A DNA stretch of 64,000 nucleotides. Origin: Gammaproteobacteria bacterium. Lineage in GTDB: Bacteria > Pseudomonadota > Gammaproteobacteria > Legionellales > Legionellaceae. Positions 1 through 8,793 of the stretch are shown here, one piece after another (within the stretch, counting starts at the first letter, position 1; each line of letters starts with the position of its first letter). The stretch lies in contig JAUICE010000001.1 in the NCBI GenBank assembly GCA_030428185.1, positions 30,232 through 94,231 on the forward strand, read 5' to 3'. The position numbers and the translations under genes are program-made. The notes below the pieces were generated by a model that was not told the origin of the DNA, did no database searches, and saw nothing but the letters and a program-made list of their open reading frames with translations.

Positions 1-2
1 TT

Positions 3-1328
3 CGCTTAGAGCAAAACTACCGCTCCACACAAAATATTTTACAAGCAGCTAATGCGTTGATTGATAATAATGCCAAGCGTATGGGGAAAACTTTATGGAC
101 GGCAGGCGAAGAAGGCTCTCCTATATCTCTATATTGCGCGTTTAACGAGATGGATGAAGCTCGATTTATCTGTGAGCGCGTTATGAGGCTTAAAGCTGAT
201 GAGCACTTTTCACTTCGAGAGTGTGCAATATTATATCGCTCAAATGCTCAATCACGTGTTTTAGAGGAGATGTTACTAAGACAGGGAATTCCTTATCGTA
301 TTTATGGTGGTTTTCGCTTTTTTGAGCGTGCAGAAATTAAAGATGTACTTGCATATCTGCGCTTGGTTTCTAATTCCTACGATGATGCTGCCTTTGAGCG
401 GGTGGTTAATTTACCCACTCGGGGCATAGGAGATAGAACACTAACTGTATTACGTTCATATAGTCGTGATAATAACGTATCTTTATGGCAAGCAGCCACT
501 TCATTGCTAGATGAAAAAGCATTTTCAAATCGAGCCCATCAAGCGCTTTCAGGATTTTTAAATTTAATTGAACAGCTGAAAATGAATACAGCATCACTCT
601 CACTTGATGAAACCGTTCGTCATGTCATTACACATTCAGGTCTTTGGGCACATTACAGTCAAAGCAAAAGTGAAAAAGCAACATCTAAACTTGAGAATAT
701 GGAAGAGCTAGTGACTGCAGCTAAAGAATTCTCTCAAGAAGAGCGGGATATTGCAGCAAACTTATCTGAGTTTTTAAATCATGCTTCTTTAGAAGCAGGT
801 GAGGGCGAGGCCAGTATTGATGAGGATGCGATACAGCTTATGACGCTTCATTCTGCTAAAGGTCTAGAGTTTCCAATTGTATTTATTGCAGGGCTTGAGG
901 AAGGTGTTTTTCCCTCGTATCAGTCGGTTGATGAGCCGGGGCGTTTAGAAGAAGAAAGACGCTTATGTTATGTGGGCATTACTAGAGCACGTCAGCACCT
1001 ATATTTAACATATGCTGAGGTTAGACGATTATATGGACGTGAAGAGTACCATAGACCGTCTCGATTTATCCGAGAGCTACCCCAGTCTGTTATTGAAGAG
1101 GTAAGATTATCTGCCAAAGCGCCTATCGTGAAGCGAGCACCGTTTAAGCGAATACCCTTAGAGAAAGAGGCAAAGGGTTTTACTCTGGGCCAATCGGTAT
1201 CACATAAAACTTTTGGTGAGGGGACGGTACTTGCGTTTGAAGGTAGTGGTGAGAGTCAACGAGTACAAGTTCGCTTCCCTAGAGTGGGCAGTAAATGGTT
1301 GGTTTTGAAGTACGCACAGTTACAATAA
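3..1328 (+). CDS. uvrD: DNA helicase II UvrD, 3' part (5' end outside window)
   Basis: Superfamily 1 3'-5' DNA helicase acting in nucleotide excision and mismatch repair. The frame is open from the first complete codon, so the gene starts upstream and only about the last 441 residues are present. It opens on helicase motif IV (LEQNYRST), followed by the 2B region, then motif V (LMTLHSAKGLEFPIVFIAGL) and motif VI (EERRLCYVGITRARQHLYL). It ends with the conserved UvrD C-terminal Tudor-like segment (VSHKTFGEGTVLAFEG...VQVRFP). That tail favours UvrD over Rep, although PcrA/UvrD naming cannot be separated without the N-terminus. No frameshift is seen in the part present. Confidence 0.93.
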   Translation, partial: RLEQNYRSTQNILQAANALIDNNAKRMGKTLWTAGEEGSPISLYCAFNEMDEARFICERVMRLKADEHFSLRECAILYRSNAQSRVLEEMLLRQGIPYRIYGGFRFFERAEIKDVLAYLRLVSNSYDDAAFERVVNLPTRGIGDRTLTVLRSYSRDNNVSLWQAATSLLDEKAFSNRAHQALSGFLNLIEQLKMNTASLSLDETVRHVITHSGLWAHYSQSKSEKATSKLENMEELVTAAKEFSQEERDIAANLSEFLNHASLEAGEGEASIDEDAIQLMTLHSAKGLEFPIVFIAGLEEGVFPSYQSVDEPGRLEEERRLCYVGITRARQHLYLTYAEVRRLYGREEYHRPSRFIRELPQSVIEEVRLSAKAPIVKRAPFKRIPLEKEAKGFTLGQSVSHKTFGEGTVLAFEGSGESQRVQVRFPRVGSKWLVLKYAQLQ

Positions 1329-1679
1329 TTGTTTGTATGATTCACGCTAATTTCCTTTATGTCTAAAACTCTTTACGTAAGTGTTTTGAAGCTTGACAAA
1401 CAATTAAACGGTGATAGGGTCTATGTATGTGAATCGAAAGTCAAAAATCATACAGAATTAAATCTAGGATGCTCGAGCAAATGTCTTGTAACAGAGTAGG
1501 GCGCCTAGTGTGGCAGGAATGATCAAAGGCAGGACGTGTTTTTTATAGTTATTTGTTTCTGAATATTCAGCTGAAAACGGTTTAAATCCGACTTTTGATT
1601 TGCTTGGATATTAGCTAGATATATCGATACTCATTTATAGTGCTAGTTTTTGGCATCAGTTTAAAGTAAGGGGATTAAT
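1329..1679. other. Intergenic region between uvrD and the DsbA-family gene
   Basis: These 351 bases have no convincing ORF, tRNA or long inverted repeat. A TTGACA hexamer lies at 1393-1398, but no good -10 follows at 16-18 bases. The right end holds a plausible promoter for the next gene, listed separately. Confidence 0.4.
1595..1623 (+). promoter_or_regulatory. Candidate sigma70-type promoter for the DsbA-family gene
   Basis: TTGATT at 1595-1600, a 17-base spacer, then GATATA at 1618-1623, about 57 bases before the GTG start. The hexamers are imperfect and the surroundings AT-rich, so chance matches are likely. Confidence 0.3.
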
Positions 1680-2447
1680 GTGAAAAAACTGCTTAATATA
1701 GCGGCGATTGCAATGACAGGGCTCTTGATGAGCTCCTCACCTGTGATGGCGAAATCAAGCTTCTCAAGTCAACAAAAAACAGATATTCAGGGCATCGTAC
1801 ATGACTATTTAGTCAGTCATCCAGAAGTATTACTAGAAGCATCAAAAGCGTTACAAAAGCAGCAAATGGCGAAGATGCGCAAGCAGGCTGAGGGCGCGAT
1901 AAAAATGAATGCTGATGCTTTGTTTGCTTCAGATAGCCCCGGGGCTGGGAATAAAAAAGGTGATGTAACGCTAGTTGAGTTTTTTGACTATCAGTGCATC
2001 CACTGCAAACATATGGCGCCGGTGATTAAAGATCTTGTTAAGAAAAATAAACAATTAAGGGTGGTCTATAAAGATTTTCCAATTTTTGGCAAAGGCTCAG
2101 ATTTCGCTGCACGCGCAGCCCTTGCTGCAGCAATGCAAGGTAAATATATGGCACTGCATGATGCATTAATCGATAAAAAGCAACGCCTTTCACCGTCTAT
2201 TATTTTACAGGCAGCTGATAGCGTTGGTATTAATACCACAAAACTTAAAGCAGACATGAAGTCTGACAAAGTGAAGAATATGGTTAAGGCGAATATGGAG
2301 TTGGCTGAGAAGTTACGCTTGATGGCGACACCGGTGTTTATTTTAGCCAGTACACCAGGTGGGAAGTATCAATCAGGTAAAACCTTTTTACTTCCAGGAG
2401 CTGCAAGTCTTGAGGCGTTACAAGGTGTGATAAAAGAGTTAAAATAA
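1680..2447 (+). CDS. DsbA-family periplasmic thiol oxidoreductase (Com1/DsbA2-like)
   Basis: Probable disulfide oxidoreductase or isomerase of the envelope, 255 aa. Residues 1-24 form a signal peptide ending near AMA-type processing (VMAKS). A helical segment at about 30-75, rich in Lys and Gln, resembles the N-terminal dimerisation region of DsbA2/Com1 proteins. The thioredoxin fold follows, with the active site CIHC at 106-109 and the cis-proline segment MATPVF near the C-terminus. GTG at 1680 is chosen because a TAAGGGG ribosome site precedes it and the ATG at 1678 meets TGA at once. Family knowledge: Legionella and Coxiella carry such proteins on the cell surface or in the periplasm; assembly of secretion machinery is one known role. 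The gene stands alone and ends in a strong terminator. Confidence 0.88.
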   Translation: MKKLLNIAAIAMTGLLMSSSPVMAKSSFSSQQKTDIQGIVHDYLVSHPEVLLEASKALQKQQMAKMRKQAEGAIKMNADALFASDSPGAGNKKGDVTLVEFFDYQCIHCKHMAPVIKDLVKKNKQLRVVYKDFPIFGKGSDFAARAALAAAMQGKYMALHDALIDKKQRLSPSIILQAADSVGINTTKLKADMKSDKVKNMVKANMELAEKLRLMATPVFILASTPGGKYQSGKTFLLPGAASLEALQGVIKELK

Positions 2448-2479
2448 GAGACTTTCATAAGCTAAGCTTGATTATCATG

Positions 2480-2518
2480 AGCAGGAAGCTCCTTTTTGGG
2501 GTGCTTCCTGCTTTTTTT
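2480..2518 (+). terminator. Rho-independent terminator after the DsbA-family gene
   Basis: Perfect stem GCAGGAAGC (2481-2489) with GCTTCCTGC (2503-2511), a 13-base loop, and a run of seven T directly after. It lies only about 20 bases before glyQ, so glyQS must have its promoter inside or upstream of this hairpin, or rely on read-through. Confidence 0.9.
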
Positions 2519-2535
2519 ATTTGTAGTAAAAACAT

Positions 2536-3435
2536 ATGGTTAAATCATTTCAAGAGATTATTTTTACCTTAAGCCAATATTGGGCGGATAAAGGCTGTGT
2601 AATTTTACAGCCCCTTGATTTAGAGGTTGGGGCAGGTACGTTTCATCCAGCGACGTTTTTAAGAGCCATTGGCCCAGAGCCTTGGTCAGCGGCTTATGTA
2701 CAACCTAGTCGTCGACCGACAGATGGTCGTTATGGTGAAAATCCGAATCGTGTGCAGCACTATTATCAATTTCAAGTGGTGCTAAAACCTTCACCGCTTG
2801 ATATTCAAGAGTGGTACTTAGATTCGTTACGCGCTTTAGGTGTTGATCCACTAACGGATGATATTCGTTTTGTTGAAGATAATTGGGAGTCCCCAACTTT
2901 GGGTGCCTGGGGGCTTGGTTGGGAAGTTTGGCAAAATGGTATGGAAGTTAGTCAGTTTACCTATTTTCAGCAAGTAGGAGGCTTGGAGTGCGCGCCGGTA
3001 ACAGGTGAGCTCACTTACGGATTAGAGCGTTTAGCAATGTATCTACTAGATGTTGAGAATATTTTTGACTTGCCTTGGGCGAATACGACTAATGGCTTAG
3101 TGACTTATGGAGATGTTTTCCATCAAAATGAGGTCGAGCAGTCGCGGTATAATTTTGAGCTTGCTAACACTGTTGAGTTGTTTAAAGATTTTGATAAGCA
3201 CGAAGCGCAAGCAAAATATTTAGTTAATGAGCACTTACCTCTGCCTGCATATGAGCAAGTGATGAAAGCATCCCACACGTTTAATTTACTTGATGCAAGG
3301 GGAGCCATTTCTGTAACAGAGCGTCAACGTTATATTTTAAGAGTACGCTCATTATCTCGAGCCGTTGCTAAAGCATATTTTGATGCAAGAGAGGCTTTAG
3401 GTTTTCCAATGTTAGGAGATCATAAACATGCGTGA
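2536..3435 (+). CDS. glyQ: Glycyl-tRNA synthetase alpha subunit
   Basis: Catalytic subunit of the bacterial alpha2beta2 glycyl-tRNA synthetase, charging tRNA-Gly in the cytoplasm. The 299 aa match the usual size (about 300). The N-terminus [19 protein letters not shown] and the block [17 protein letters not shown] are typical of the family, as are [17 protein letters not shown] and the class II motif region [21 protein letters not shown]. The stop overlaps the glyS start by 8 bases, consistent with translational coupling of the two subunits. The ribosome binding site is weak. Confidence 0.97.
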   Translation: MVKSFQEIIFTLSQYWADKGCVILQPLDLEVGAGTFHPATFLRAIGPEPWSAAYVQPSRRPTDGRYGENPNRVQHYYQFQVVLKPSPLDIQEWYLDSLRALGVDPLTDDIRFVEDNWESPTLGAWGLGWEVWQNGMEVSQFTYFQQVGGLECAPVTGELTYGLERLAMYLLDVENIFDLPWANTTNGLVTYGDVFHQNEVEQSRYNFELANTVELFKDFDKHEAQAKYLVNEHLPLPAYEQVMKASHTFNLLDARGAISVTERQRYILRVRSLSRAVAKAYFDAREALGFPMLGDHKHA

Positions 3436-5491
3436 TTTTCTTGTTGAAATATTAACAGAAGAGCTTCCTCCTAACTCTTTGACATCATTGGCTAAACACT
3501 TTGCTGAGGGAATTGAAGAAAAGCTTAAAAAGCACTTACTATCATTTAAATCAATAGAATACTTTGCATCCCCAAGACGGCTTGCAGTGATTGTTTACGA
3601 TTTAGAAGAAGAAACAAAAGGTGAATGTATCCTTCGGCAAGGACCGAGTCTTAAACATTCCTTTGATTCGGATGGTAATCCAACTAAGGCGGCAATTGGA
3701 TTTGCAAAAGGCTTAGGAGTTGCTATTAGAGATTTGTCACACCATAAAACGGATAAAGGCGAGTGGCTTGCTTATGAACTTGAGAAAAAAGGCGAGCCTG
3801 TTGTAGGATTATTAGCTGATATCGTTAATTCTAGCTTACAAAAACTACCTATTACTAAGCCTATGCGCTGGGGTGCCGGTGCTACCACATTTGCGCGACC
3901 AGTGCATGGTGTTTTGATGTTATTTGGTGAAGAAGTAGTTCGAGGAACCGTTTTAGGCTTAAAGGCTGGTAACCAAACAAGAGGTCATCGCTTTCATGCA
4001 CCTAATTATCTAACGATTACCTCACCGAAAACTTATGAGAAGACTCTTTCTAAATCCTTCGTGCTTGTATCCCAGGATAAACGCAAAAAAGAAATTGTTG
4101 AGCAAATTAATGCTGAGGCAAAAAAAATTAAAGGCCAAGTCATCTTGGATGAAGGTTTATTAGATGAGGTTACTGCTCTTGTTGAGTGGCCCAATGCGCT
4201 TTGTGTTCCATTTTCTAAAAAGTTTTTAGATATCCCTAAAGAAGTCTTAATGACATCTATGGCAGAGCATCAAAAGTGTTTTGCGCTAACTGATGGCAAG
4301 GGTTCGTTACTACCATTTTTTATTACGATTGCTAATATTGCACCCAAACACTCTGAATCAATTGTTAAAGGTAATGAAAAAGTAATGCATGCACGCTTAA
4401 GTGATGCCGAATTTTTCTATAAAAAAGATTGTGAAACGCCTTTAGAAGAAAAGACGCAAAAGCTTAAAGATGTTTTATTCCATCCGAAACTTGGATCAGT
4501 ACTCGATAAATCAGAGCGTATAAAACATATTGCATTATATTTAGCTCACAAGCTGTCAGCTAATCACTCACATGTTCGAGCAGCTGGTGACTTGGCTAAA
4601 GCTGATTTAGTGAGCTTAATGGTTGGGGAGTTTCCATCATTACAAGGTGTGATGGGGCAGTATTATGCATTACACGATGGTGAAGAGACAGAAGTTTGTC
4701 AGGCTATATTTGAGCAGTATTTACCTAGATTTTCTGGAGATGAACTTCCCAAAACACAAGTCGGGTTTATTTTATCTTTAGCGGATAGATTAGATACATT
4801 ATTTGCTATCTTTGCTATTGGTGAAAAGCCAACTGGAGTGAAAGATCCTTACAAATGTCGTCGTCATGCATTGGCAATCGTGCGGATGCTGTTATCAGAG
4901 AATCATTCGCTTAAGTTAAGCACTTTGCTTTTAGAGGTCAGTAAGTACTTTAGTCTAGATATCAATACCAAGTCAGTTATTACGGAGGTCAAGCAGTTCA
5001 TTATTGAGCGCTTTAAGGCGTACCTATTAAACCAAGCCGTTAGGTATGATGTCTTTGATGCAGTGATTGCTGTTACTGATGATGATTTATTTGATGCTCA
5101 TCGTCGTATCCAAGCATTGAGCCTATTGGCAAAAGAAGAAACTTGTGCTGACTTATCACAGGTGTTAAAGCGAATTAGAAAACTGTTAGAGAAAACAGAT
5201 GGGGTAGGACTCAATCTGGAAGTTGATAGCACGCTTTTGACAGAAGCTTCTGAGCAACAGTTATTTACTAATATTCAAGGTATGATTGATGAAACTCTAC
5301 CGCATATAAACCAGCTTGATTATGAAAAGGCACTGAAGTCTATGGCAAAAATTAAGCCAGAGGTTGATGAGTTTTTTGAGTCTGTTATGGTCATGGTGGA
5401 GGATCAGAGGGTAAAAAATAATCGTTTGGCTTTGCTTTCGCAGCTTGAGCAGCAGTTTATGCAAGTAGCAGATATCTCTCGCTTAGAATAA
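3428..5491 (+). CDS. glyS: Glycyl-tRNA synthetase beta subunit
   Basis: Beta subunit of the tetrameric glycyl-tRNA synthetase, 687 aa against about 689 in E. coli. It begins with the expected [15 protein letters not shown] and carries the block [11 protein letters not shown]. An HD-domain-like middle follows, and the C-terminal part (residues about 560-670) resembles the anticodon-binding DALR region. It overlaps glyQ by 8 bases and forms an operon with it; gmhB follows 34 bases later on the same strand and may be co-transcribed. No anomalies seen. Confidence 0.97.
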   Translation: MRDFLVEILTEELPPNSLTSLAKHFAEGIEEKLKKHLLSFKSIEYFASPRRLAVIVYDLEEETKGECILRQGPSLKHSFDSDGNPTKAAIGFAKGLGVAIRDLSHHKTDKGEWLAYELEKKGEPVVGLLADIVNSSLQKLPITKPMRWGAGATTFARPVHGVLMLFGEEVVRGTVLGLKAGNQTRGHRFHAPNYLTITSPKTYEKTLSKSFVLVSQDKRKKEIVEQINAEAKKIKGQVILDEGLLDEVTALVEWPNALCVPFSKKFLDIPKEVLMTSMAEHQKCFALTDGKGSLLPFFITIANIAPKHSESIVKGNEKVMHARLSDAEFFYKKDCETPLEEKTQKLKDVLFHPKLGSVLDKSERIKHIALYLAHKLSANHSHVRAAGDLAKADLVSLMVGEFPSLQGVMGQYYALHDGEETEVCQAIFEQYLPRFSGDELPKTQVGFILSLADRLDTLFAIFAIGEKPTGVKDPYKCRRHALAIVRMLLSENHSLKLSTLLLEVSKYFSLDINTKSVITEVKQFIIERFKAYLLNQAVRYDVFDAVIAVTDDDLFDAHRRIQALSLLAKEETCADLSQVLKRIRKLLEKTDGVGLNLEVDSTLLTEASEQQLFTNIQGMIDETLPHINQLDYEKALKSMAKIKPEVDEFFESVMVMVEDQRVKNNRLALLSQLEQQFMQVADISRLE

Positions 5492-5525
5492 TTGAAAGCC
5501 CTATGGACTGATAGTTGAAAAGTGT

Positions 5526-6056
5526 ATGAAGCTAGTTATTTTAGACAGGGATGGTGTCATTAATTATGATTCCAAGCATTATATAAAAAATGTGCATGAA
5601 TGGCGCCCGATCCCAGGCAGCATTGAGGCCATTGCACGGTTATCAGAGGCCGGTATTAAAGTCGCTGTGGCAACCAATCAGTCTGGAGTTGCAAGAGCGC
5701 TTTATACAGAGCAGATACTTTTAGATATTCATAAAAAGATGTGTGATCTTGTTTTTGAGGCTGGTGGTGTGATTGAAAAAATCGTTTATTGTCCGCATCA
5801 TCCTGATGAAGGTTGCTTTTGTCGAAAGCCAAGTCCAGGTATGTTGCTCGCTATTGCCAAGCATTTTGGTGTGGATATAAAGAACGTGCCGTTTATTGGC
5901 GATAGGCAAAGTGATGTTGCATGTGCTCTTGCTTGTGGCGCGCGTCCTATTTTAATTCATTCGCAAATGACTAAGCAGCATGAGATTGATGAGCAAATTG
6001 AATCATTTTCTTCATTGGTTGAAGCAGTGGATGCATTAATTGCAGAGTGCTCATGA
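5526..6056 (+). CDS. gmhB: D-glycero-beta-D-manno-heptose-1,7-bisphosphate 7-phosphatase
   Basis: HAD-superfamily phosphatase of the ADP-heptose pathway for LPS inner core, 176 aa. The nucleophile motif is DRDGVIN at residues 7-13 (Asp7, Asp9). TNQSG at about 50-54 is motif II. The zinc loop C89-x-H91-x5-C97-x-C99 is the GmhB hallmark, and a Lys follows in the segment CRKPSPGML. PFIGDRQSD is the acidic motif III/IV. It sits between glyS and rsmJ, as in many gammaproteobacteria, and its stop overlaps the rsmJ start (ATGA). Histidinol phosphatases share the fold, but the zinc loop and context favour GmhB. Confidence 0.92.
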   Translation: MKLVILDRDGVINYDSKHYIKNVHEWRPIPGSIEAIARLSEAGIKVAVATNQSGVARALYTEQILLDIHKKMCDLVFEAGGVIEKIVYCPHHPDEGCFCRKPSPGMLLAIAKHFGVDIKNVPFIGDRQSDVACALACGARPILIHSQMTKQHEIDEQIESFSSLVEAVDALIAECS

Positions 6057-6700
6057 GCTCAGATGAGTTTAAGCTTCTTAAGCTTGAAGAAAAACTATGC
6101 CTAACACATCAGAGCATGCGGCCGTTTTGTGTTGACTTTTTAAGCGAAACATTACAAAAACGTGCTCGCGCATATCAACATGAGTGGATAGTTAAAGCAT
6201 GCAAACCGAAAGCCAATATGCGTATTTTAGATATAAGTGCGGGGTTTGGGCGCGATGCTTTTATGTTGGCGCAATCAGGTGCTGATATTTTAATGCTAGA
6301 GCGTCATGAAATAGTCTCACGTTTACTTGAGGATGGACTCAGACGTTTAAAAGATATGCATTCAGAATTAAAGCTAGCACTTTTAGTGACTGATAGCTAC
6401 ACGTATTTACAGCAATTAGACATAAATGAATACCCTGATCTTATCTATTATGATCCTATGCATCCGGAGCGAAAAAAATCTTCCAAGGTGAAAAAAGATT
6501 TACAAATCTTGCAGAATCTAGTTAGCGCAGATGATAATAAGGAAGCCTTAGCACGACTTGCACGAAGTAAGTGTCGAAAGAAATTAGTGATTAAGTGGCC
6601 AAGAAAATCTGCGCCGCTTTTAGCTTCTCCAACTTATTCAATTGGTGATAAGCACAAAGCAACGGTTCGCTTTGATGTCTATACCCCTATCCTTCCGTAA
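6053..6700 (+). CDS. rsmJ: 16S rRNA (guanine(1516)-N(2))-methyltransferase RsmJ
   Basis: SAM-dependent methyltransferase of the small-subunit rRNA, about 215 aa, somewhat shorter than E. coli RsmJ (250). Motifs seen are the SAM loop ILDISAGFGRDAFMLA, the acidic LMLERHE, and the family signature YYDPMHPERKKSSKVKKDLQ. ATG at 6053 overlaps the gmhB stop as ATGA; a GTG at 6047 is possible. The last five residues (TPILP) and the stop codon lie inside a solitary tip of the dispersed repeat (6680-6715). The C-terminus has therefore probably been rewritten by repeat insertion or by fixation of the repeat there. Confidence 0.9.
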   Translation: MSSDEFKLLKLEEKLCLTHQSMRPFCVDFLSETLQKRARAYQHEWIVKACKPKANMRILDISAGFGRDAFMLAQSGADILMLERHEIVSRLLEDGLRRLKDMHSELKLALLVTDSYTYLQQLDINEYPDLIYYDPMHPERKKSSKVKKDLQILQNLVSADDNKEALARLARSKCRKKLVIKWPRKSAPLLASPTYSIGDKHKATVRFDVYTPILP

Positions 6701-6715
6701 TGCACGTTTTTGAGC
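6680..6715 (+). repeat. Solitary tip of the MITE-like repeat (plus orientation)
   Basis: The sequence from TATACCCCTATCCTTCCGTA to GTTTTTGAGC matches the terminal 35 bases of the full elements at 22130 and 57586 with few differences. The body of the element is absent. It provides the last codons and stop of rsmJ. Confidence 0.8.
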
Positions 6716-6744
6716 ATTTCCAGGTAGCATGGATATAAATATTT

Positions 6745-6773
6745 CCTCACACCTTTGGAGTTAGTGTGTGAGG
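6745..6773. terminator. Hairpin between convergent rsmJ and the SGNH gene
   Basis: Inverted repeat CCTCACAC (6745-6752) / GTGTGAGG (6766-6773) with a 13-base loop, midway between two converging genes. It lacks a clean T-run on the plus strand; on the minus strand it is followed by AAATATTTAT. It is probably a weak bidirectional terminator. Confidence 0.45.
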
Positions 6774-6785
6774 AGCAGAAAAAAT

Positions 6786-8582
6786 TTAGCGCATGGTTGC
6801 AGCATGCATTGCTGCAATATTTAGTTCATGCTGGCGTTCTTTATAAAGTTTAAAGTAGGGTGCGTGAGCTTTTCTAAGAAGCGGATTTTTTGCTGCATCA
6901 GTAGTCAGTTGATTATGATTATCAATCCACCCCATATTTCGTAGTACAAGACGTGAGCGCTCTCCATCTCCAAGTAACGCGTGTTTGAAAATAACATCAA
7001 GTGAGAGCTTATTACGACCAATGTATTTCATCATATGGCTGGTTCTAAAAACACCACCAAACTTTCGTTTATCCTGATAGTATTTTTCTTTATAAGCGAC
7101 TATAAAATTATTGATAAGACTTTCACTAGAAGCTGATGGGTCAATATCTTTGTCCGCATTTTGATTGTCACTAGCATTAACGCTAGCTTTAACTCTTTCC
7201 ACCGCTTCAATAAAAGCGGGAACATTGACTACATCGTTGGCAAGCGCGTCTTTAAAATACCCCATGTCACACAGTACTTGGTGTGTGCGATTAAAGTGGC
7301 CGCGGCTGGTGCGATCATAAAGTGCGTGATAAATAATATCATCTAACTTGAGGTGTTCACTATCTAGTTGTAATTGACTTTTACGAAAGTGACCAAAAAT
7401 CCCACGTTTTTCTTTTTGTAATCGTTGATGATAGGCATGCAGGAACTCATCGACCAGTACCTCTTCAGATATCTCACGTTTTTTCCCTTCTGTATCAAGA
7501 GTCGGTTTTTCGATGTTATAAAGCTTGTTAACGGTTTCCTCCATTCTATCTGCAAGCAAGCGATGCATATGCGCAGATGGATGCACATCATCCCAGAACA
7601 TATGCTTTTCAGAATCACGCATATGATCTTTTGAAGTTTTATACGCCTTAGATTTGACGTATGGGTCACGAGAGTCAAAGTCATAGTTGTTATAATTATC
7701 GTAAATATCTTTAAATTGCTTAGAGGCTTCAAATAAGTGAATTTCGCTGTTTGGATTTTTGCTTTTTAGTTCATCTAATCCTTTTTTAAGCTGTAGGTTA
7801 AATAACTCTGTAGCTTTAGTTACGTTTGTTCGAGCATTTTTTGACATTGCTCGATATTTAGGTGTAAGAGCGAGATCAGGAAGATCTATTACCATAAAAT
7901 GACGATAACCATTTGCCATCATTTCCTGAATATTATGGAGTCGTGCCTGAACGGCTTTTTTAACAATAGCTTCAATTTTTTTCTGACTAGTATGACTGTT
8001 AATATGATTTTCAGTGATTAAATCATTAGCGCCAGTCCATTCAGTTACAAGTGTTTCAGCCTTATGTTTTGGTGTTACGTGAAAACGCTCATCATCTCTA
8101 ATAAGACGAGCACGTTGATGATCAAGATTCGAGAGAATAAGCCTAGAGCCTTCAACTACAGGATTAAGACTAAAGTCACCGTGATAGTTATGTGAACTAG
8201 CGCCTCCCTCAGCGTATGTCCTGACAAAATCCACTCCATTTAAACCAATGTAGGTATCTCCACGATTGAGGCTATAACTATGGACTGCTGTCTGAGCATC
8301 GGGCGCGTGAGTAATGATATCGTCAGCAATATCGGCGCTATCGAGATCGTGGGGGTTAGCTGCTTTGATTTCTTCTTTTAACAGTTCGCTAGCCATATTG
8401 GCGCACAACACATCAGACCAAGCATAACCATTAGTAAATCGTCCCTTTGGAGAATTGCCTTTTAAGCCAGCAATATCAGCTAAAGGTATACCAAAAATGT
8501 GTTTATGAGCAAGGCGCGCACGCTCTGATAAGCTATCACCGAAAATAACAAAATGTTTAACTGTTGATTTTTGGCTTGGCAT
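6786..8582 (-). CDS. SGNH/GDSL lipase-esterase-like protein with duplicated C-terminal module
   Basis: Putative serine esterase or phospholipase, about 598 aa. Block I is FGDSLS with Ser17 as nucleophile. GRFTNGYAW resembles the oxyanion-side block of GDSL phospholipases. GAND is block III and DDVHPSAHMH block V, giving the Asp and His. After about residue 380 come two related copies of a roughly 80-residue helical unit, sharing the pattern F-G-x-F-R-x-S, then L-x-L-D-x-I-x-x-H-A-L, then a final M-G. The start at 8582 is chosen for GGAGG at spacing 8; the longer frame to 8651 has no ribosome site. No signal peptide is seen, so a one-step secretion route or a cytosolic role is more likely than Sec export. 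The substrate is unknown. Confidence 0.75.
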   Translation of the reverse strand: MPSQKSTVKHFVIFGDSLSERARLAHKHIFGIPLADIAGLKGNSPKGRFTNGYAWSDVLCANMASELLKEEIKAANPHDLDSADIADDIITHAPDAQTAVHSYSLNRGDTYIGLNGVDFVRTYAEGGASSHNYHGDFSLNPVVEGSRLILSNLDHQRARLIRDDERFHVTPKHKAETLVTEWTGANDLITENHINSHTSQKKIEAIVKKAVQARLHNIQEMMANGYRHFMVIDLPDLALTPKYRAMSKNARTNVTKATELFNLQLKKGLDELKSKNPNSEIHLFEASKQFKDIYDNYNNYDFDSRDPYVKSKAYKTSKDHMRDSEKHMFWDDVHPSAHMHRLLADRMEETVNKLYNIEKPTLDTEGKKREISEEVLVDEFLHAYHQRLQKEKRGIFGHFRKSQLQLDSEHLKLDDIIYHALYDRTSRGHFNRTHQVLCDMGYFKDALANDVVNVPAFIEAVERVKASVNASDNQNADKDIDPSASSESLINNFIVAYKEKYYQDKRKFGGVFRTSHMMKYIGRNKLSLDVIFKHALLGDGERSRLVLRNMGWIDNHNQLTTDAAKNPLLRKAHAPYFKLYKERQHELNIAAMHAATMR

Positions 8583-8700
8583 AAATCCTCCAAGGTATAA
8601 ATGTTCTAAAATGGCATTAATTCTATCATCATTGGCAATATTTGACCACAAAAACAGTAAAATAAGTAAATAGTACCTAGTGATACCCTCGTTAATAAAA

Positions 8701-8737
8701 GACTAAAATGATGCAATAGGAAAGGGTAGGGTATAAT
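8701..8737 (-). repeat. Degenerate solitary tip of the MITE-like repeat carrying a TATAAT
   Basis: GACTAAAATGATGCAATAGG followed by AAAGGGTAGGGTATA aligns with the repeat end read towards its terminus (TCTAAAAACGCGCATTATGG, then AAGGACAGGGGTATA) with several mismatches. The last bases form a perfect TATAAT at 8732-8737, about 57 bases before murI. Confidence 0.5.
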
Positions 8738-8793
8738 TTATGCATGTAAGTATCTTAAGAATATTAATAAATAGTCGTTATTGATGAGGTAAT

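Noticed and set aside
1393..1425. TTGACA promoter in the uvrD-DsbA intergenic region
   Set aside because: The -35 is perfect but no acceptable -10 lies at 15-19 bases.
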